Origin: Myxococcota bacterium
Lineage (GTDB): Bacteria; Myxococcota_A; UBA9160; UBA4427
Direction: 5' to 3'
Length of the DNA: 64,000 nt
Assembly: GCA_041389495.1 (NCBI GenBank)
Contig: JAWKRT010000005.1
Location: forward strand, 235,001 to 299,000
Below, one piece after another: positions 37,657 to 48,091 of this stretch. The translations under genes and the position numbers were made by a program. Every line of letters starts with the position of its first letter. The first letter of the stretch is position 1. Below the pieces are notes generated by a model, which worked only from the letters and a program-made list of their open reading frames with translations, had not been told where the DNA came from and did not search any database.

Positions 37657-39063
37657 ATGCAGGTCTCCACGCTGCGCCGCGAGATCGACCAGATCGCGAA
37701 GGACAAGGGCATCGAGGCCGAGGAGATCGTCTCGGCGCTCGAAGAAGCGATGAAGCAGGCGGCCCGCCGGCGCTACGGCCAGGACAAGGAGATCGACGCG
37801 CGCTTCAACGAGGAGACCGCGGAGATCGAGCTCTACGAGTTCCGCACCGTCGTCGAGGACGTGACCGACCCCGAGACCCAGATCTCGCTGCGCGCCGCGC
37901 ACGAGCTCGACCCCGAGGCCGAGGAGGGCGACGAGATCGGCGTGCGCATGGATACGTCGGACTTCGGTCGCATCCTCGCGCAGACCGCGAAGCAGGTGAT
38001 CATCCAGCGCATCCGCGACGCGGAGCGCGAGAACGTCTACGGCGAGTACATCGATCGCAAGGGCGAGGTCGTGAACGGCATCGTCCGCCGCTTCGAGAAG
38101 GGCTCGCTGATCGTCGACCTCGGCCGGGCCGAGGCGATCCTGCCGCCGAAGGAGCAGGTGCCGCGCGAGACGTACCGGCCGGGCGACCGCATCCGCGCCT
38201 ACGTCGTCGACGTCAACAAGGCGACGAAGGGCCCGCAGATCGTGCTGTCGCGCGCCTGCATCGAGATGCTGACGAAGCTGTTCGAGCAGGAAGTGCCCGA
38301 GATGTACGAGAAGATCGTGACGATCGAGTCGGCCGCGCGCGAGCCCGGCGGTCGCTCGAAGATCGCGGTCGCGTCGCGCGACCACGACGTCGACCCGGTC
38401 GGCGCGTGCGTCGGCATGAAGGGCAGCCGCGTGCAGGCCGTCGTGCAGGAGCTGCGCGGCGAGCGCATCGACATCGTGCCGTGGAGCCCCGACCCGGCTC
38501 GTTATGTCTGCAGCGCGCTCTCGCCCGCGCAGGTGTCGAAGGTCATCATCGACGAGGCGAACGGCTCGATGGACGTGATCGTGCCGGACGACCAGCTCTC
38601 GCTGGCGATCGGCCGCCGCGGCCAGAACGTGCGGCTCGCCGTGCAGCTCACCGGCTGGCGCATCGACATCAAGAGCGAGTCGAAGATGCGCGAGATCGCG
38701 GGCTGGCTCGCCGAGGCCGTGTCGGTCGTCGACGGCTGGGGCGAGCCCGAGGCCGAGCTGCTGCTGCAGCAGGGCGTGACGTCGCTCGAGGACCTCGCGG
38801 AGTGCCCGTCGGAGCTCCTGCTCTCGCTGCCCGGCATCGACCCGGCCGGTGTCGCGCGCGTGAAGGCGCGCGCCGCCGAGCTCGCGGTGCAGAAGCGCGA
38901 GGAAGAGGAGCGCGCGCGGCTCGAGGCGGAGGCGGCGGAGAAGGCCGCGTTCGCCGCCGCGGCGGCCGCAGTCGCGAGCGAGGTCGCGAACGAGGCTGCG
39001 GCCGCGCCGGCCGCCGAGGGGGCGGGCGGCGAGAGCGGAGACGGGGCGACCGAGTCGCGCTGA
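37657..39063 (+). CDS. nusA: Transcription termination/antitermination factor NusA
   Basis: 468 residues; binds RNA polymerase and controls pausing, termination and antitermination. The N-terminal RNAP-binding domain (1-130), an S1 domain (about 140-205, GEVVNGIVRRFEKGSLIVDLG), two KH domains with DPVGACVGMKGSRV and LAIGRRGQNVRLA, then a helix-hairpin-helix (SLPGIDPAGVARVKARAAEL) and a charged Ala/Glu tail. No ylxR-type gene lies between nusA and infB. Confidence 0.96.
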   Translation: MQVSTLRREIDQIAKDKGIEAEEIVSALEEAMKQAARRRYGQDKEIDARFNEETAEIELYEFRTVVEDVTDPETQISLRAAHELDPEAEEGDEIGVRMDTSDFGRILAQTAKQVIIQRIRDAERENVYGEYIDRKGEVVNGIVRRFEKGSLIVDLGRAEAILPPKEQVPRETYRPGDRIRAYVVDVNKATKGPQIVLSRACIEMLTKLFEQEVPEMYEKIVTIESAAREPGGRSKIAVASRDHDVDPVGACVGMKGSRVQAVVQELRGERIDIVPWSPDPARYVCSALSPAQVSKVIIDEANGSMDVIVPDDQLSLAIGRRGQNVRLAVQLTGWRIDIKSESKMREIAGWLAEAVSVVDGWGEPEAELLLQQGVTSLEDLAECPSELLLSLPGIDPAGVARVKARAAELAVQKREEEERARLEAEAAEKAAFAAAAAAVASEVANEAAAAPAAEGAGGESGDGATESR

Positions 39064-39119
39064 GTCCGGGAACCGAACCGAGGGCGCCGCGAGCGCCGGG
39101 CGGACACGCAAGAAGGCGT

Positions 39120-41573
39120 ATGGCGAAGATCAGAGCCTACAAGCTCGCGGAAGAGCTCGGAATCGACCGCAACGACATCGTCGAGAAGGCGGCCGCGGTC
39201 GGCGTCGAGCTCAAGAACGCGATGGCCGCGCTCGAGCCGGACCAGGAAGCCGAGCTGCGCGAGAAGCTCGGCGGCGCCTCGAAGTCCGACTTCAAGGAGA
39301 CGCGCGTCGTCGCCGGGTCGGGTGGCGCGATCATCCGGCGCCGCAAGAAGGTGGTCGAGGAGGAGGCGCCGGCGCCCGAGCCGGAGCCCGTCGCCGAGGT
39401 CGCGCCGGCCGCGACCGCGGAGCCGCTCGTCGCCGAGCCCGAACCGGAGCCGGAGCTCGAGGAGGCGGCCGCGGCCGCCGAGCCCGAGGTGCAGCCCGCT
39501 GCCGCCGAGCCGGAGTCCGCGCCCGATGCGCCCCGCGTGGCGCCGCGCGACGACGACGGCCCCGTCGGTCCGCGCCCCGCGCCCGCCACGTCCGCGCCGG
39601 ACGACGCGAAGCGCGGCAAGCAGCGCAAGCGCGTGCGCGAGGTCGTGAACCTGCGCGAGCAGGAGCAGATCGCGCGGCAGGTGACGAGCCGCGGCACCGT
39701 GCGGCGCCCGCCGCCGCCGGTCGACACCCGCACGCTGCAGAGCCCGCGGCGCAAGCGCCGCGACGCGCCCGCCGCGCGCGCGGCCGCGAAGCCCGCCGCC
39801 GAGCAGAAGCGCATCGTGCGCGTGCCCGGCGAGATCTCGGTCGCCGAGCTCGCCAAGCAGCTGGGCGCGAAGGCCGCGCAGCTCCAGGGCAAGCTGATGG
39901 CCGCGGGCAAGATGGTGTCGGTCAACCAGACGATCGACGTCGGCACCGTCGAGCTGCTCGCGGTCGACCTCGACTTCGAGGTCCAGGACACGGGCTTCAA
40001 GGAAGAGGAGTTCATCGACGTCGCACCGGTCGCGAGCGACGAGGACGCGGGCGAGCGCGTGCCGCGTCCGCCGGTGATCACGGTGATGGGCCACGTCGAC
40101 CACGGCAAGACGTCGCTGCTCGACGCGATCCGCAAGACGTCCGTCGTCTCCGGCGAGGCCGGTGGGATCACGCAGCACATCGGCGCCTACCAGGCGCAGG
40201 CGGGCGACAAGGTCCTCACGTTCATCGACACGCCCGGCCACGCGGCGTTCACCGAGATGCGCGCGCGCGGCGCGCAGGTCACGGACATCGTGATCCTCGT
40301 CGTCGCCGCGAGCGAGGGCGTGATGCCGCAGACGGTCGAGGCCATCCAGCACGCGAAGGCCGCCGGCTGCCCGATCGTCGTGGCGGTGAACAAGTGCGAC
40401 CTCCCGGGTGCCGACCCGCAGCTCACGCGCCGCAAGCTGATGGAGCACGACCTCATCCCCGAGGAGTTCGGCGGCGACGTCATCTGCGTGAACGTCTCGG
40501 CGCTGAAGGGCGAGGGGCTCGACCAGCTGCTCGAGATGATCGCGATCCAGTCCGAGGTGCTCGAGCTCACGTCCGACCCGACGCGGCGCGCGCGCGGCGT
40601 CGTGCTCGAGGCCGAGCTCGACAAGGGGCGCGGTCCGGTGGCGACCGTGCTCGTGCAGGACGGCACGCTCTCGCGTGGCGACATCGTCGTCGTCGGCACG
40701 GAGTGGGGCCGCGTCCGCATGATGGAGAACGATCGCGGCGACCGCGTGAACGAGGCCGGCCCGTCGGTGCCGGTGCAGCTCCAGGGCCTCTCGGGTGTGC
40801 CCGAGGCCGGCGCGCGGCTCGACGTCGTCGAGAACGAGCGCGCCGCGAAGCAGGTGATCGAGCACCGCCTCGACCAGGCGCGCGGCGCCGCGGCCGGCAC
40901 GCAGACGCGCCCCATCGTGAGCCTCGAGGACTTCTTCGCGCAGCAGGGCGACGACGAGACGAAGGAGCTCGCCGTCGTGCTGAAGGCCGACGTCCACGGC
41001 ACCTGCGAGGCCGTGCGCGACGCGCTCGAGAAGCTCTCGACGGAGCGCGTGAAGCTCAAGGTGATCGCGTCCGGCGTCGGTGCGCCGGGCGAGAGCGACG
41101 TGAACCTCGCGAAGGCGAGCGGCGCGATCATCGTCGGCTTCAACGTGCGGCCCGACACCGCCGCGCGCCGCGCGGCCGAGTCGCAGGGCGTCGACGTGCG
41201 CGTCTACCAGATCATCTACGAGCTCCTCGACGAGGTGCGGGCCGCGATGGCCGGCCTGCTCCCGCCGACGATCAAGGAGGTGATGCTCGGTCGCGCCGAG
41301 GTCCGGCAGCCGTTCACCATTCCGAAGATCGGCACGATCGCCGGCTCGTACGTCACCGAGGGCCTCATGCGCCGCAACGCGAAGGCGCGGCTCGTGCGCG
41401 ACGGCGTGCAGATCTACGACGGGAAGATCGGCTCGCTGCGCCGCTTCAAGGACGACGCGCGCGAGGTGCAGACGGGCTTCGAGTGCGGCATCGGCATCGA
41501 GGGCTACAACGACATCAAGGTCGGCGACGTGATCGAGGCCTACGAGCTCGAGGAGCACGCCCCCGAGCTGTGA
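39120..41573 (+). CDS. infB: Translation initiation factor IF-2
   Basis: 817 residues; GTPase that places initiator tRNA on the ribosome. An N-terminal IF2_N domain (MAKIRAYKLAEELG) is followed by a long Ala/Pro/Glu linker, a second IF2_N-like domain (ISVAELAKQLGAKA) and the GTPase domain from about residue 320: G1 GHVDHGKTSLLD, G3 DTPGHAAF, G4 NKCD. C-terminal domains II-IV end in YNDIKVGDVIEAYE. It begins at ATG 39120, 56 nt after nusA. Confidence 0.96.
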   Translation: MAKIRAYKLAEELGIDRNDIVEKAAAVGVELKNAMAALEPDQEAELREKLGGASKSDFKETRVVAGSGGAIIRRRKKVVEEEAPAPEPEPVAEVAPAATAEPLVAEPEPEPELEEAAAAAEPEVQPAAAEPESAPDAPRVAPRDDDGPVGPRPAPATSAPDDAKRGKQRKRVREVVNLREQEQIARQVTSRGTVRRPPPPVDTRTLQSPRRKRRDAPAARAAAKPAAEQKRIVRVPGEISVAELAKQLGAKAAQLQGKLMAAGKMVSVNQTIDVGTVELLAVDLDFEVQDTGFKEEEFIDVAPVASDEDAGERVPRPPVITVMGHVDHGKTSLLDAIRKTSVVSGEAGGITQHIGAYQAQAGDKVLTFIDTPGHAAFTEMRARGAQVTDIVILVVAASEGVMPQTVEAIQHAKAAGCPIVVAVNKCDLPGADPQLTRRKLMEHDLIPEEFGGDVICVNVSALKGEGLDQLLEMIAIQSEVLELTSDPTRRARGVVLEAELDKGRGPVATVLVQDGTLSRGDIVVVGTEWGRVRMMENDRGDRVNEAGPSVPVQLQGLSGVPEAGARLDVVENERAAKQVIEHRLDQARGAAAGTQTRPIVSLEDFFAQQGDDETKELAVVLKADVHGTCEAVRDALEKLSTERVKLKVIASGVGAPGESDVNLAKASGAIIVGFNVRPDTAARRAAESQGVDVRVYQIIYELLDEVRAAMAGLLPPTIKEVMLGRAEVRQPFTIPKIGTIAGSYVTEGLMRRNAKARLVRDGVQIYDGKIGSLRRFKDDAREVQTGFECGIGIEGYNDIKVGDVIEAYELEEHAPEL

Positions 41574-41580
41574 GCGCGCG

Positions 41581-42021
41581 ATGATCCTCGGCGCCGCGCT
41601 CGTCGAGCTGCACGTCCACGACTCGCAGTCGCTCAAGAGCAAGCGCGGCGTCGTGCAGTCCGTGAAGCGCCGCGTGCGCAACCGGTTCAACGCATCGGTC
41701 GCGGAGGTCGGGGGCCAGGACACCTGGCAGCGCGCGGTGATCGCGCTCGCGATCGCCGGCTCGGCCGAGCGCATCGTGCGCAGCGAGCTCGAGAAGGCGG
41801 TCTCGTTCATCGAGGATCTCCACCTCGCCGAGGTCGTCGCGGCGGAGGTGCAGATCGTCGAGCTGCCCGAGGAGCCGTCGGGCGGCGGCCGCGGCGGGCA
41901 CGACGACTGGGACGAGGACGACGACGCGGCCGTCCGCGCGATGTTCGGCGTCGCCGTCGGCGGCGGCCGCGACGACGAAGACGACGACGGCGACGGCGGC
42001 GGAGCAGGAGGACGCGAGTGA
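41581..42021 (+). CDS. DUF503 (YlxP-like) protein with acidic tail
   Basis: 146 residues. The first 95 residues match DUF503, a small ferredoxin-like-fold family found in the nusA-infB-rbfA operon of many bacteria (LHVHDSQSLKSKRGVVQSVKRRVRNRFNAS... pattern, shortened here). The remaining 50 are a low-complexity tail rich in Gly, Asp and Glu (HDDWDEDDDAAV, DDEDDDGDGGG) that most members lack. Role unknown; operon position suggests ribosome assembly. It overlaps rbfA by the GTGA start/stop junction. Confidence 0.88.
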   Translation: MILGAALVELHVHDSQSLKSKRGVVQSVKRRVRNRFNASVAEVGGQDTWQRAVIALAIAGSAERIVRSELEKAVSFIEDLHLAEVVAAEVQIVELPEEPSGGGRGGHDDWDEDDDAAVRAMFGVAVGGGRDDEDDDGDGGGAGGRE

Positions 42022-42398
42022 CGCGGCGCACCGAGCGCATCGGCGAGCAGCTGCGCGCCGTGCTCGCGCAGCTGCTGCGCGAGGAGCTCGCCGACCCGCG
42101 GCTCGCGCCGCTCACCATCACGCTCACGCGCGTCGACGTCGCGCCCGACCTCTCGCAGGCGCTCGTGTACTGGAGCGCGTTCGATCGCAAGGCGGAGGGG
42201 CCCGACGACGCCGCCTCGGCCGAGCGCATCGACGGCGCGGGCGAGGCGCTGGCGCACGCCGCCGCCTTCCTGCGCCGCCGGCTCTCGCAGGAGGTCGACC
42301 TGCGACGCGTGCCGGCGCTCGAGTTCCGGCGCGACGCGTCGCTCGAGCTCGGCGCGCGCACGCTCGACCTGATCCGCAGGGTGAACGATGGCGAATAG
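42018..42398 (+). CDS. rbfA: Ribosome-binding factor A
   Basis: 126 residues; KH-type protein needed for 16S rRNA 5' end maturation. Recognised by RTERIGEQLRAVLAQLLREEL, the VDVAPDLSQALVYWS strand-helix and RRVPALEFRRD. GTG start overlaps the stop of the DUF503 gene and its end overlaps truB by 11 nt, so translation of the three is coupled. Confidence 0.94.
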   Translation: MTRRTERIGEQLRAVLAQLLREELADPRLAPLTITLTRVDVAPDLSQALVYWSAFDRKAEGPDDAASAERIDGAGEALAHAAAFLRRRLSQEVDLRRVPALEFRRDASLELGARTLDLIRRVNDGE

Positions 42399-43320
42399 GC
42401 GACGACGCAACGAGCGACCGGGGCCCGCGGGCTTCCTCGTGGTCGACAAGCCGGCGGGCGTGACGTCGCACGACGTCGTCGACCAGGCGCGCCGCTGGCT
42501 CGGCACGCGGCGCGTCGGGCATCTCGGCACGCTCGACCCGCAGGCGACCGGCGTGCTCCCGCTCGCGGTGCGCGCCGCGACGAAGCTCGTGCCGTACGTC
42601 GCGGACACGGACAAGGGCTACGTCGGCGTCGTCGCGCTCGGCGTCGAGACGGACACGCTCGACGCCGACGGCGAGGTGGTGCGCCGCCACGACGGTCCGT
42701 TCCCGGACGAGGCCGCGGTGCGCGCGGCGCTCGCGCGCTTCGTCGGGCCGATCGACCAGATTCCGCCGATGTTCAGCGCGGTGAAGAAGGGCGGCGTGCC
42801 GCTGCACAAGCTCGCGCGCAAGGGCGAGGAGGTCGAGCGCGAGCCGAAGCGCGTGACCATCCACCGGCTCGAGCTCGTGCGCTTCGACGGCGATGCGCAC
42901 GAGTTCGAGCTGCTCGTCGAGTGCTCGGCCGGCACGTACGTGCGCACGCTCGCGGCCGACGTCGGGCGCGTGCTCGGGTGCGGCGCGCACCTGCGGAGCC
43001 TGCGCCGCACGCGGAGCGGCCCCTTCACGGTGGCCGACGCCGTCACGACGGAGCAGCTCGCGGCCGCGGCCGACGCGGGCGAGCTGGACACCCTCCTGGT
43101 GTCGCCCGAGAAGGCGCTGTCGCTGCCGACCCTGCGCGTCTCGGCCGAGGGCGAGCGGCGCCTCCTCCACGGGGCGGACATCGCGCCCGGGACCGTGCTC
43201 CGCATCGCGCCCGGCGACCGCGTCGTGGCCTTCGACACGCGGGGCGAGCTGCTGGCCATCCTCGAGCTGCGACCCGACCGGCGGCTGTGGCCGCTGCGAG
43301 TCCTGGCGGGCGAGGGCTGA
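42388..43320 (+). CDS. truB: tRNA pseudouridine-55 synthase
   Basis: 310 residues; makes pseudouridine 55 in the T-loop of tRNA. The catalytic Asp50 is in GHLGTLDPQATGVLP; further motifs are KPAGVTSHDVV, KGYVGVVALGVETDT and CSAGTYVRTLAADVG. The C-terminal PUA-like region is present (LRVSAEGERRLLHGAD). Its ATG lies inside the end of rbfA. Confidence 0.95.
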   Translation: MANRRRRNERPGPAGFLVVDKPAGVTSHDVVDQARRWLGTRRVGHLGTLDPQATGVLPLAVRAATKLVPYVADTDKGYVGVVALGVETDTLDADGEVVRRHDGPFPDEAAVRAALARFVGPIDQIPPMFSAVKKGGVPLHKLARKGEEVEREPKRVTIHRLELVRFDGDAHEFELLVECSAGTYVRTLAADVGRVLGCGAHLRSLRRTRSGPFTVADAVTTEQLAAAADAGELDTLLVSPEKALSLPTLRVSAEGERRLLHGADIAPGTVLRIAPGDRVVAFDTRGELLAILELRPDRRLWPLRVLAGEG

Positions 43321-43349
43321 GGGCGGGCCGGGCGGAGCGCGCCCGGCCG

Positions 43350-43378
43350 TTGCGGCGCCCGGGGCGCTCTGCAAGAAT
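43350..43378 (+). promoter_or_regulatory. Promoter of rpsO
   Basis: TTGCGG (43350-43355) and AAGAAT (43373-43378) with an ideal 17-nt spacer, in the 180-nt gap between truB and rpsO. This would let rpsO be transcribed separately from the upstream operon, as in E. coli. Confidence 0.5.
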
Positions 43379-43500
43379 CCGCCGCTCTTCGGGGGCCGGA
43401 TCGTCGCGGCGCATCGGCGCGCGGCCGTCCCGCCCCTCCAATCCATCCTCCGATTCCGATCCCGATCCTTCGGGCATGGCGATCCGGGCAGGGGCGAGCG

Positions 43501-43767
43501 TTGATCAGCGGCGAAGCGAAGGCCACGACGATCGAGAAGCACCGCAAGCACGAGACGGACACGGGCTCGCCCGAGGTCCAGGTCGCGCTCCTCACGCAGC
43601 GGATCACCGAGCTCCAGGAGCACTTCCGGACGCACGCGAAGGATCACCACTCGCGCCGCGGGCTGCTCAAGCTCGTGAGCCGCCGCCGCCGCCTGCTCGA
43701 CTACCTCGCGGGCAAGGACGCCGGCCGCTACCGCCAGCTGATCGACGAGCTCGGCCTCCGTCGCTAG
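43501..43767 (+). CDS. rpsO: Ribosomal protein S15
   Basis: 88 residues, the usual length, with the S15 phrases DTGSPEVQVALLTQRI, HFRTHAKDHHSRRGLLKLVSRRRRLLDYL (a diagnostic stretch, quoted in part: KDHHSRRGLL). It binds the central domain of 16S rRNA. It starts with TTG at 43501; GGGG lies about 8 nt upstream. Followed by pnp, the universal order. Confidence 0.95.
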   Translation: MISGEAKATTIEKHRKHETDTGSPEVQVALLTQRITELQEHFRTHAKDHHSRRGLLKLVSRRRRLLDYLAGKDAGRYRQLIDELGLRR

Positions 43768-43837
43768 GCGCCGCGCCTCCCGCGGCCCCCCGGATCTCCC
43801 GCCCTTCGCCGCGCACGCTGCGCGCGCGCGCGGGCTC

Positions 43838-43846
43838 GGGTACAGT
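43838..43846 (+). promoter_or_regulatory. Extended -10 promoter of pnp, GGGTACAGT
   Basis: GGGTACAGT lies in the rpsO-pnp gap, with no -35 at the right distance. It would start a transcript with a leader of about 375 nt. One of five GGGTANNNT elements found at gene starts in this window. Confidence 0.45.
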
Positions 43847-43885
43847 CCGGCCGCCAGAAACGAAAACAGGAACCCGAAGCCAGAA

Positions 43886-44030
43886 GCTTGCACGCAGGTG
43901 CGTGCGACCGATCCGCTCGGCGAAGCGGCGCCGGGGCTCGCCCCGGCGACGGAGAGCGGTCGGGGATTCGCGACGATCGAACGGGCCCGCAGGAGGTGTG
44001 GGCCCGCGCCGGAGAGTCCGGCGCACCCTT
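43886..44030 (+). promoter_or_regulatory. Structured leader of pnp with consecutive hairpins
   Basis: Four stem-loops follow one another: GCACGC/GCGTGC with an AGGT loop (43890-43905 region), CGCCGGGG/CCCCGGCG with a CTCG loop (43929-43948), GGGCCC/GGGCCC enclosing an AGGAGG (about 43983-44005), and GCGCCGGA/TCCGGCGC with a GAG loop (44006-44024). The remaining 200 nt before the pnp ATG hold a purine-rich run (GGGGAGGAGAGGAAT) and nothing else I recognise. PNPase represses its own synthesis through its leader in E. coli, so an analogous control element is likely. Confidence 0.5.
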
Positions 44031-44227
44031 CCTCCTCCGCCGCGCGCTCGCGCCGGCGGTGGACTTCGCCGCTGGAATGCGGGAGTGGTCATGCGCCGAG
44101 CGCGCGACCCTCCGACGACGCTCCGCTCATGAGCAGTCCCGCATTCCTCCCATCCCCCACGCAGCTCCGGGTGTCCCAACGAGCTCCCTCCGTCGCGACG
44201 CGAACGGGGAGGAGAGGAATCACGTAC

Positions 44228-46420
<2,193 letters not shown>

Positions 46421-46450
46421 GCGGCGAGTCGCGCGGGACGGGGCCGCTCG

Positions 46451-46915
46451 ATGGCTGCGGCGGTCGGCGTGCGCATCCGGCGCCTCCCGCACGGCGCGGG
46501 CCTGCCCCTTCCCGCTCCCGCGACCGCGGGCGCGGCGGGCTGCGACCTGTGTGCGGCGATCCCGGCCGGGAGCGAGTGGAAGCTCGCTCCCGGCGATCGC
46601 GTGCTCGTGCCGACGGGCTTCGCGATCGCGCTGCCCGAGGGCTTCGAGGCGCAGGTGCGCCCGCGCAGCGGCCTCGCCCTTCGCCACGGCATCGCGCTCC
46701 CGAACACACCCGGCACGATCGACGCGGACTATCGCGGCGAGCTCCAGGTGATCCTGTGGAACGCGGGGCGCGACGTGTTCGCGCTCGCGCGCGGCGACCG
46801 GATCGCGCAGCTCGTCGTGGCGCCGGTCGTGCGCGTCGCCTTCGAGGAGGTCGAGGAGCTCGACGCGACGCCGCGCGGCGAGGGCGGCTTCGGCCACACG
46901 GGCCGCGGCAGCTGA
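46451..46915 (+). CDS. dut: dUTP diphosphatase
   Basis: 154 residues; hydrolyses dUTP to dUMP, keeping uracil out of DNA and feeding dTMP synthesis. All five trimer motifs are visible: AGCDLCAA, RPRSGLAL, NTPGTIDADYRGE, RGDRIAQLV and RGEGGFGHTG. It follows pnp by 30 nt and is probably cotranscribed. Confidence 0.96.
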   Translation: MAAAVGVRIRRLPHGAGLPLPAPATAGAAGCDLCAAIPAGSEWKLAPGDRVLVPTGFAIALPEGFEAQVRPRSGLALRHGIALPNTPGTIDADYRGELQVILWNAGRDVFALARGDRIAQLVVAPVVRVAFEEVEELDATPRGEGGFGHTGRGS

Positions 46916-46970
46916 GCGGCGCGCGCTGCTACGTTCGCGCGGCGGTGGAACCGTCGCGGGTGGGGGGCCG

Positions 46971-48035
46971 GTGAGCGAGTCCGACGAAGCCGTCGCGGGC
47001 GGGCGCGAGGAGCGGCCCTCTCCCGAGCTGCCGCTCGAGGGCGGGCGGGGCACCGCGCGGCGCCCGGCGGCGCGCGAGCCCTATCACCCGAAGCCGGCGA
47101 CGCCCCTCCCGGCCGAGCCGGCGAAGCGCGGCATGAGCGAGCTCGCGCGGCGGCTGCTCACCGCCGCCGTGCTCATCCCGCTCGTGCTCTACATCGTCGT
47201 GCTCGGCGGGCTCGCCTATCTCGCGACGGTGATGCTGTTCGTCGCCATCGGGCAGCGCGAGTTCTACCGGCTGATCGAGGACAAGGGCGCGCTGCCGCTC
47301 GACGTGCTCGGCGTCGCGTTCGGAGCCGCGCTGTGCGTCGTCGCCTACGTCGGCAACGAGTACCACGCGACCATCCTGCTGACGGCGTCGCTGCTCGGGC
47401 TGATGGTGGCGCAGCTGCGCAAGGCGCAGATCCAGGAGTCGCTCGCGTCCATCTCGGGCACGTTCTTCGGCGTCTTCTACGTGGCGTGGCTGCTCGCGCA
47501 CGCGATCGTGCTGCGCAACTTCTTCGACGTCGCGAACGCGAAGTACGGCTTCGACGAGCTGCTGCTGCTCGGCCTCCACCCGGACTCGGGCATCTTCTTC
47601 ATGATGTTCGTGCTGTCGGTCGTCGTCGGGTGCGACGCCGGGGCCTACTTCGCGGGGCGCGCCTACGGTCGGCGCAAGCTCGCTCCCAAGATCAGCCCCG
47701 GGAAGACGGTCGAGGGCGCGCTCGGCGGCGTGATCGCGGGCTGCGTGATCGGGACGGCGGCGAAGGCGCTCTTCGACTGGCAGTGGCCCGCGCTCTCCGC
47801 CGCCTTCGAGTGGCGGCTCGTGCTGCCCTTCGCGTTCGCGCTCTCGGTCGCGGGCATCGTCGGCGACCTGCTCGAGTCGATGCTCAAGCGCGACGCGGCG
47901 CGCAAGGACGCGGGCGGGCTGCTGCCCGGCATGGGCGGCGTGCTCGACCGCATCGACTCGCCCCTGCTCGCGATCCCCATCATGTACTATATGCTGCTCG
48001 GCTATCTGTACCTGACCCTGCGAGTCGGCCTCTAG
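46971..48035 (+). CDS. cdsA: Phosphatidate cytidylyltransferase
   Basis: 354 residues; makes CDP-diacylglycerol from phosphatidic acid and CTP in the inner membrane. About eight transmembrane segments follow a 50-residue hydrophilic Pro-rich N-terminus. The family signature near the C-terminus is ESMLKRDAARKDAG followed by PGMGGVLDRIDS. Start GTG 46971; an internal ATG at KRGMSELARRLL would give the usual length without the extension. It is followed by purB after 56 nt. Confidence 0.92.
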   Translation: MSESDEAVAGGREERPSPELPLEGGRGTARRPAAREPYHPKPATPLPAEPAKRGMSELARRLLTAAVLIPLVLYIVVLGGLAYLATVMLFVAIGQREFYRLIEDKGALPLDVLGVAFGAALCVVAYVGNEYHATILLTASLLGLMVAQLRKAQIQESLASISGTFFGVFYVAWLLAHAIVLRNFFDVANAKYGFDELLLLGLHPDSGIFFMMFVLSVVVGCDAGAYFAGRAYGRRKLAPKISPGKTVEGALGGVIAGCVIGTAAKALFDWQWPALSAAFEWRLVLPFAFALSVAGIVGDLLESMLKRDAARKDAGGLLPGMGGVLDRIDSPLLAIPIMYYMLLGYLYLTLRVGL

Positions 48036-48091
48036 CCCGCGTCCGGCACGGGCCGCTCCCCCTACCGCCCACGCGCGCGCAGGCCGCAAGC

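Noticed and set aside
38502..42614. Minus-strand frame of 1370 codons opposite infB and its neighbours
   Set aside because: Antisense of well-identified nusA, infB, rbfA and truB; composition only.
43886..44030. Structured pnp leader as RNase P RNA, tmRNA or SRP RNA
   Set aside because: I looked for the conserved cores of these RNAs (for example GAGGAAAGTCC or GGAAGGAAGC) and did not find them.
43898..44227. Upstream extension of the pnp frame by 110 codons
   Set aside because: Covers the hairpin leader; PNPase normally starts at the MPYWF position.
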